NCBI GenBank assembly: GCA_963693085.1
Contig: OY856410.1
Location: 564,051,906-564,115,905 of the forward strand
Origin: Alisma plantago-aquatica
Taxonomy: Eukaryota; Streptophyta; Magnoliopsida; Alismatales; Alismataceae
Direction: 5' to 3'
Length of the DNA stretch: 64,000 bases
Of the stretch, positions 57,763 through 64,000 are shown piece after piece. Numbering within the stretch: position 1 is the stretch's first letter; the number at the start of each line of letters is the position of its first letter. A model generated the notes under the pieces. It was not told where the DNA came from, did not search any database, and saw nothing but the letters and a program-made list of their open reading frames with translations. The position numbers and the translations under genes were made by a program.

Positions 57763-58159
57763 TCATAACCCTCGATCGCCCGACTCTTCCCCTTTCTTCT
57801 GTTTCATTGCGAGCGATTTCCCTATTTCTTCTTCAGCTCCCCTTCTCCGGCGCCCCCTTCTCCGCCACCACTCCTGCTCGCCGCCGCTCCTGCCGCCGTT
57901 GGACACCAGCTCTGCGTCGCCGCCACCGCCGCCGCCTGCTCGCCGCCGCTCCTGCTCCTGCTGCTGCGCTCTGAAGTCGCCTGCTCGCCACCGCCTGCTC
58001 GCCTGCACCGCCGCCGCCTGCTCGCCGCCGCGCACTGCTGCTCTCCTCGCCGTGCACAGTTGCTCTCCTCTCCTCGCCGCCGGTGGCTTCTTTGGGGTAG
58101 GTCTCTGCTCAGGCCACGCCGCTGCTCTCTAGGCCAGGCATTCTTCCTATTCCCTCAAG
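57763..58159 (+). other. GC-rich leader exon of the CACTA transposase gene (5' UTR)
   Basis: CG-rich, CTCGCCGCC-repeat-like stretch ending CCCTCAAG before GTACTG at 58160, a good splice donor. Open frames on both strands encode Ala/Pro/Ser/Arg-rich low-complexity peptides and are not called as genes. Confidence 0.6.
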
Positions 58160-59701
58160 GTACTGCTTTCTTCCTCCTTCCTTCCTTCCTCCACGTATAT
58201 GGGTTCCCTTTAGGTCTTCATAATGTATTTATATTCAGTTTATAGTTACCATTGCATACATTGTTGTTTGAGCCTTATGATGGACTTTTGGATTGCAAAT
58301 GACTGGGATTTTCCTAGTGAATGTTCTAAATTTGTAGGCCCAATCTAGATTAAATTGAGAGCTCTTTCTCTCCTTATATTGGCAAGGTGAGGCAAAAATA
58401 ATTCCACAAGTGATTCAAATCTCCTATCCCACACTTTACCCATCTTTGTCATGCCTCATTACCAGGGTTAGTGTCATGCTAATCCATTGATATTCATATA
58501 CGGAGTGACCCTGAGTTTATTGAAATATATCACGAGATTGTGGGTCATCTATGAAGATACCCTTGTGGTGCATTATGTGTGATTTTATAGCAAACAATTA
58601 TATAAGATTTTATTCTAGATTTAATCAAACCCATTGTGCAATAATCATTCCCCGTGAGCATACATGTCTTATTGCAATATATTTTTATGTGATCCCAACA
58701 TATTAAATTGAATTAGAATGATTTCATGAATTATAGGGTTTTAAAGTTGATAAACATGTACATGCGGAAATAGGGTTATTAAACCAATGGTTATAACATA
58801 GTATGATCTTAATCTGATCTGGATGTTCATAATAATGTAGTATGTTAAATATGATGATTAGGGATACATATAATGTCTAGTAAAGATTCCTAGACCTTTT
58901 GTTTGAAACTATTAATTTCTTGATTTATTATTTAATAATGCTCTGTTGATTAGGATTAACCATGTTGCCTGTAGTTTATAGACAATTATTATATATAAGA
59001 ATGACAACACATGTATTTGTTGGCCTAGAAACCCGTCCAAGATTTACTCATTAGGAGTAAATCTTGGATAGTCCCCGGTTTGGGACTGTTCTTGAACACC
59101 TAATCTCACTTAGGATGTAAGTGTATAATGTGTATTGGGTTTTTGAGAAACTTTCAGTAGAATTTCCCCGTTTGTTCTCTAAGTACATATGTACTTAGAA
59201 AACAGCGGGGAAATGCTGTCGAAATTTTCTTGAAAACCAAATACGCATTATACACTTACTAGTGAGATTAGGTGTTCAAGGATGGGATAGGTGGTACACA
59301 TTTATTATATATAAGAATGACATCAAATGTGTTTGTTGGCCTAGAAACCCGTCCAAGATTGACTCATTAGGAGTAAATCTTGGATAGTCCCCGGTTTGGG
59401 ACTGTTCTTGAACACCTAATCTCACTTAGGATGTAAGTGTATAATGTGTATTGGGTTTTCGAGAAAATTTTGGTAGCATTTGCCCGTTTGTTCTCTAAGT
59501 ACATATGTACTTAGTGAACAGCGGGGAAATGCTGCCGAAATTTTCTCGAAAACCCAATACACATTATACACTTACTAGTGAGATTAGGTGTTCAAGGATG
59601 TGATAGGTGGTACACATTTATTATATACTAGGGAAATGCTGCCTAATCTTTTCCTAATATATACTTGTTTCCTAATATATACTTGTTTTCTCTGATCATA
59701 G
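58160..59701 (+). other. Intron in the leader of the CACTA transposase gene
   Basis: From GTACTG to TCTGATCATAG, one base before the transposase start at 59703. AT-rich. The last third consists of two tandem long hairpins (58,987-59,617). Splice sites are inferred from sequence only. Confidence 0.6.
58987..59617. repeat. Two tandem 316-bp units, each a long hairpin
   Basis: Unit 1 spans 58,987-59,301 and unit 2 59,302-59,617. In each, the second part folds on itself: CTTGAACACCTAATCTCACT at 59,091 (59,407) pairs with AGTGAGATTAGGTGTTCAAG ending at 59,280 (59,596). The centre is the perfect palindrome CTAAGTACATATGTACTTAG (59,179-59,198). Arms are about 90 bp. Confidence 0.92.
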
Positions 59702-59702
59702 A

Positions 59703-62700
59703 ATGGATAGATCATGGATGTCCATTCGTAATCGTTGCACCCCAGAGTTTATATCTGGTCTTGATCAGTTTATTAGATTTGCCGAGGAACATAGGAAAAA
59801 ACCTACAGATAGGTTCTACTGTCCATGTAGGCATTGCGGTAACAACTTGAAAGTCAACACTGTTGAGGAAATCAAAAGTCATGTCATGTGTAACGGGATT
59901 GTACAAGGCTATACAGAATGGCACTGGCATGGAGAGATTTCAAAATCGAAACCAGTAGATGTCGATAGCAGTGCTTGGGTGGAAGAAGAAATTGCCTCTG
60001 ATGACGTAAATGTGAACGAACCCGTTCCAGCAGACATCGTTGATGTGATGCTGGATAGTTGTAGGGTAGAGCACACCGATCCACCTCCTATCTTTACAAA
60101 CATTGTGCATGATGCTGAGATACCGTTATACACAGGCTGTGCTAAGTTTACGAAGCTTAGCGTTGTGTTGAGATTGTATAAGTTGAAAGCTAACAATAGA
60201 TGGAGCGACAAAAGCTTCACTTCATTGTTGACTTTGTTGAAAGAAATTCTTCCTGAAGGAAACGAGCTTCCAATCTCAACATACCAGGTAAAGAAAATGT
60301 TGTGCCCAATGGGAATGGAGGCCAAGAAGATACACGCATGCCCGAATGATTGTGTATTATTTCAAAAGGACTATGTAGATTTGAAAGATTGTCCAAAATG
60401 TGGTGCGTCACGGTATAAATTGACGACTTCGGGGGAGTCCAAAACTGGTTCTCCTGCCAAGGTGTTGTGGTATCTACCTATAATATCACGGTTTCAACGC
60501 TTGTTTGCAAATCCGAAAGATGCGAAGAATTTGAGGTGGCATGCAGATGTTAAGAAAAATAATGATGGGATCCTACGACATGCGTCTGATTCCCCACAGT
60601 GGAAGAAGATTGATCTATTGTACCCTAAATTTGGTGAAGAAGATAGGAATCTAAGACTTGGGCTTTGTACAGATGGGATGAATCCGTACGGGACATTGAG
60701 CAGCCAACATAGCACTTGGCCAGTCATGCTTGTTATATACAATCTTCCTCCCTGGATGTGTATGAAAAATAAGTACGTTATGTTGTCATTATTGATATCG
60801 GGCCCTAAACAACCCGGAAATGATATCGATGTTTATCTTGAACCTTTGATTGATGACTTAAAGAAACTTTGGGCTGAAGGTGTGATGACCTATGATGCTT
60901 CAGCAAGAGAGACATTTCATTTGCACGCTATGTTGTTTTGCACTATTAATGACTTTCCAGCATATGGGAATTTGTCTGGATATAGTGTCAAAGGAGCTAA
61001 AGCGTGTCCTATATGTGAAGAAAACACTAATTCAATAAGACTAAAACATGGCAGCAAGACTGTATATCTTGGTCATCGAAGGTTTCTTTCAAAATTCCAT
61101 CCGTATCATAGGAAGCGCAAAGCATTCAATGGATGGAATGATGAACGGAGTGCACCTAAACCTATACCAGGGGATGTTGTTTATGAAAGAGTAAAAGACA
61201 TTGTCAATGAATTTGGTAAGAAATCACAATGTAGTATGGCCACACGGAGTGACAATTCTTCATTCAAGAAGAAGTCAATATTTTGGGATCTTCCTTATTG
61301 GAGTTCTTTGACAGTCAGGCATTGTATCGATGTAATGCACATTGAGAAAAATGTCTGTGATAGCATCATTGGTACTCTATTAAATATACCAGGTAAGACT
61401 AAAGATGGGATAAAATCCAGACTGGACCTACGTGAAATGGGAATAAGGTCAGAATTAACAGAATTACGTGAAATGGGTAATAAAAGAACATACTTACCTC
61501 CCGCTTGTTACACGTTGTCTAGAAAGGAGAAGAAAACTTTTTGTGAATGCTTGGTAAATGTTAAGGTGCCACATGGTTACTCATCCAACATCCGTAGATT
61601 GGTATCAATGAAAGATCTGAAGTTGGTAGGTCTTAAATCTCATGATTGTCACACTCTAATGCAACAAATATTGCCCGTGGCAATTCGATCTATATTTCCG
61701 AAGCATGTAAGGTTTGCAATTACCAGACTTTGTTTCTTTTTCAACAGTCTATGCAGCAAAGTTATTGACCCTGATACTCTTGATAATTTGCAAAGAGAAG
61801 TGGTTGTTACCCTATGTCAGCTTGAGATGTATTTCCCTCCTTCGTTCTTTGATATCATGGTACATCTTGTTGTCCACTTGACTAGGGAAGTGAAAATGTT
61901 GGGACCAGTTTTCTTGCATTGGATGTATCCCTTTGAACGATACATGAGCGTTTTTAAAGGTGATGTTCGAAACCGTTATCGGCCTGAAGGGAGTATTATT
62001 GAAGGTTATGTGGCGAGAGAGGTTATGGATTTTTGCAATGACTTTCTCAGTGGTAATGACACTCCTGATAATGACAAGAATATTGAGGAGGGCAAAGGAA
62101 TTTTGGGATCACGGGTGAAAGTAATCAGCCGTGAGTAGTTGGAACAAGCTCACTTGTATATTTTACACAATATGGACGAAGTGAGTGTTTATATCGAGGA
62201 ACATACCAATTTCATAAAGAGACAACATCCTCGAGCAAGTTCAATGTGGCTTGCTAGAGAGCATAATAAGACTTTTACTAAGTGGTTTGAAGATAAAGTC
62301 TTACATCAACTATCTCAAACACCAAATGATATTACAGAAACTATCAAATGCCTCGCCTTTAAACCAAAACCGAATGTTATGTCTTATGAAGGGTTTGACA
62401 TTAATGGATTCACATATTACACAAAGCGCCAAGATGATAAGAGTGTCGTCCAAAATAGTGGGGTAACTCTTCAAGCGTCGACTATGTACTTTGCAAGTGC
62501 AAAGGATAAGAGTCCACGTGAAGCTAAAATGTCATATTACGGTGTCATTGAGGACATTTGGGAGTTTGACTACATAGATTTCAAAATTCCGCTCTTTAAA
62601 TGTAATTGGGTTGATAACACCAAAGGAGTTATAGTGGATGAATTGGGTTTCACTTTGGTGAACTTTGAAAAGATTGGCGAGAAGGGTGAACCATTCATAT

Positions 62701-62950
62701 TGGCATCACAGGCGAAACAAATATTCTAATCGATGATCCTGTGAATGATAAATGGTCGGTTGTTCTTCATGGTAAAAGACAGTTCATTGAAGATCCTATA
62801 GATGAAGAAGAGTACTATGATAAGTATGATGACTCCAGTCCATTCTCAGTTGGGTTGCCAACTCCACAAAATATTGAAGCTAATGATGACTTATATGTGC
62901 GCGGAGATCACAATGAAGGATTGTTAATTGATAAAAGATCACAATTTTAG
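59703..62950 (+). CDS. CACTA transposase, TNP2/TNPD type (one in-frame stop, one frameshift)
   Basis: ATG 59703 opens an 811-codon frame starting MDRSWMSIRNRCTPEFISGL, the transposase-associated domain with its cysteines (FYCPCRHCGN). The TNP2 domain follows (GLCTDGMNPYG, WPVMLVIYNLPPWMCMKNKY, LLISGPKQPGNDIDVYLEPL, FPAYGNLSGYSVKGAKACPI), then DUF4218 (IRSIFPKHVRFAITRLCFFF, MYPFERYMSVFKG). TAG at 62136-62138 interrupts; the same frame continues to 62,729 with the DUF4216 block (SYYGVIEDIWEFDYIDF, IPLFKCNWVD). A one-base loss near 62,728 moves the last part (KWSVVLHGKRQFIEDP to 62,950) to another frame. The minus-strand relic has a leucine codon at the stop position. It would catalyse excision and insertion; activity depends on those two lesions. 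Confidence 0.9.
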
Positions 62951-63004
62951 AGACATGTATGTTTATACAAATGCTAAATGTTTGCCTTTTTCTAGTTAAT
63001 ACAA

Positions 63005-64000
63005 ATGCCTCAGGAGTCTGCCACACCCATGCCTCACCATGATATCTGGATAGCTGGCAGGCAAAACAAGAAGGGTGAAATAAAGAAGCCTGTAACTGCT
63101 GAGGCGGCTGCAAAAATGGTAAAATACAACTCTTAGAGAAATCGTTTGAATATTGATTATTTGTGGTGTTAACTTACCAATTTCTGTTTATGGTGATTAG
63201 CGGGAGCTGCACGAGCAGAGGAAACAAGGCACGTTCATCCCTCAGGGCACAAGGGATGAATTGACAGTTGCTCTGGGTAACCCAGAGCATCCTGGACGTG
63301 TTAGAGGTGTCGGCACTGGTGTTGGCATAAAAGCATTCTTTGGGCCATCCCAGCGCAAACCCAGAGCGGGACTTTCTCAAGAAGAGGTAACCTATTCTTT
63401 TTTTAGAATGTTACTGCAAAAGGAAATTCATTAATAAGAAGCTAATGTTTCTTTTATCCATGTATAGGAGAATAAGAGAGTTGAGGATTTAGTTGCTAAG
63501 AAGATCAACGATGTAGTTGCTGAGAAGGTCAAGGAAGAATTGCTGCGGTGGCAGGCATCTCAGGCTTCCAATACGCCTATGGCGACCCACTCTTCTCCTG
63601 ATGCACAGACTGCGAGTAATCCTGGAGACCCATCGCCTAGCATGTCTGCTGTAAGTATTGTTTATGGCATTGTAGTTAGTCTTTTCAAGTTGTTATGTTT
63701 TCAAGATGATATGTATATATGTATAATATTCTTTACGTAAATTTGTAGGCATTGAAGCCATGCCGCTTAAGAATGCAAGACTACGTTGTTGCAGAGGCGC
63801 AAGCTTACCCGTCCCTTCCTGGGGAAAGGTTTCACGGGACTCCAATGCCACAGGGCTATGTTCGTGTGGGCCCATTACGTGTGTTACCCGATTGGAGGGA
63901 AGTTGCGTTGCCATATGCCCACCCAGATATTGATACACTTGGTGAGGCAGAAGGCGGGGTGATATTGTGGCCCAAAGCAGATGTCGTCTACACGACTGAA
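63005..64000 (+). CDS. Second CACTA gene (Ptta/En/Spm transposase-24-like), 5' part, four exons visible
   Basis: Gene model: exons 63005-63118, 63201-63386, 63468-63650 and 63749 to beyond the window, all joined in phase 0 with GT...AG introns of 81-98 bp. It starts MPQESATPMPHHDIWIAGRQ. Exon 2 carries GTRDELTVALGNPEHPGRVRG and GTGVGIKAFFGPSQ, a conserved block in the plant En/Spm-type second protein. Exon 3 is a charged helix (ENKRVEDLVAKKINDVVAEK) plus a Ser/Pro region. Exon 4 reads RMQDYVVAEAQAYPSLPGER. Short exons explain why no single long frame marks it. By analogy with TNPA-like proteins it may bind the subterminal hairpins; not shown by the sequence. Confidence 0.75.

Larger units (their letters stand above)
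57309..64000 (+). mobile_element. CACTA (En/Spm-like) transposon, left part; continues past the window
   Basis: Left terminus CACTACTACAGAAATAG, a typical plant CACTA end, preceded by CCA as the likely 3-bp target duplication. Then come subterminal hairpins, a GC-rich leader exon, a 1.5 kb intron, the TNP2 transposase gene and a second gene. The right terminus is outside. It is inserted in a minus-strand relative (55,985-57,308). Confidence 0.92.

Noticed and set aside
57763..58132. Ala/Arg/Pro-rich frames on both strands
   Set aside because: GC-rich low-complexity leader of the CACTA gene; a splice donor ends it and no domain is visible.

Overview
This window is nuclear DNA from a flowering plant and consists almost wholly of nested transposable elements. 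Evidence: plant-only families (Athila LTR retrotransposon, CACTA/En-Spm with TNP2, plant mobile domain genes, PIF/Harbinger with a Myb/SANT partner), GT-AG introns, tRNA-derived SINEs, no operons and no bacterial-style gene density. I cannot name the species. No intact ordinary host gene was recognised; the coding sequences belong to mobile elements or are relics.

Bases 1-19,957 are a Mutator-like element (MULE) cut apart by later insertions. A decayed MURA transposase end (1-887) is followed by a plant-mobile-domain (PMD) gene whose pieces lie at 1200-1720, 5830-6731, 9845-10194 and 19033-19557. Between the pieces sit a 4.1 kb solo LTR (1721-5829, target duplication CATAT), a probable 3.1 kb LTR (6732-9844) holding a SINE with a 19-bp target duplication, and an 8.8 kb CACTA element (10195-19032, target duplication GAT). 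That CACTA holds a hAT-like element, a second SINE, repeated modules and a captured SANT-gene exon.

Bases 19,959-32,890 are a complete but inactivated Athila element (LTRs, tRNA-Asp-type primer site, gag, pol, ATHILA ORF-1, target duplication CATAT). Its LTRs and pol-ORF spacer carry about 35 copies of a 15-bp dyad, GTCGATACCATCGAC or its complement, mostly in hairpin pairs.

Bases 34,122-47,553 hold a tandem duplication of about 515 bp whose second copy was split by a 10.3 kb PIF/Harbinger element (34740-45014, target duplication TGA) and a 2.1 kb Mutator-like non-autonomous element (45130-47228). The Harbinger looks intact: 408-aa transposase with a DDE triad, 426-aa Myb/SANT protein, and three extra minus-strand genes (two GRF-type zinc-finger proteins and one possibly B3-like protein). 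The first duplicate preserves the empty insertion site.

Bases 49,935-55,965 hold two LINE copies head to head: a 5'-truncated minus copy and a near-full-length, mutated plus copy. Bases 55,985-57,308 are a minus-strand relic of a CACTA transposase, cut exactly by the end of a related, better preserved CACTA (57309 to beyond the window). The latter has seven subterminal hairpins, a GC-rich leader exon, an intron with two tandem long hairpins, a TNP2 transposase with one in-frame stop and one frameshift, and a second spliced gene running off the window edge.
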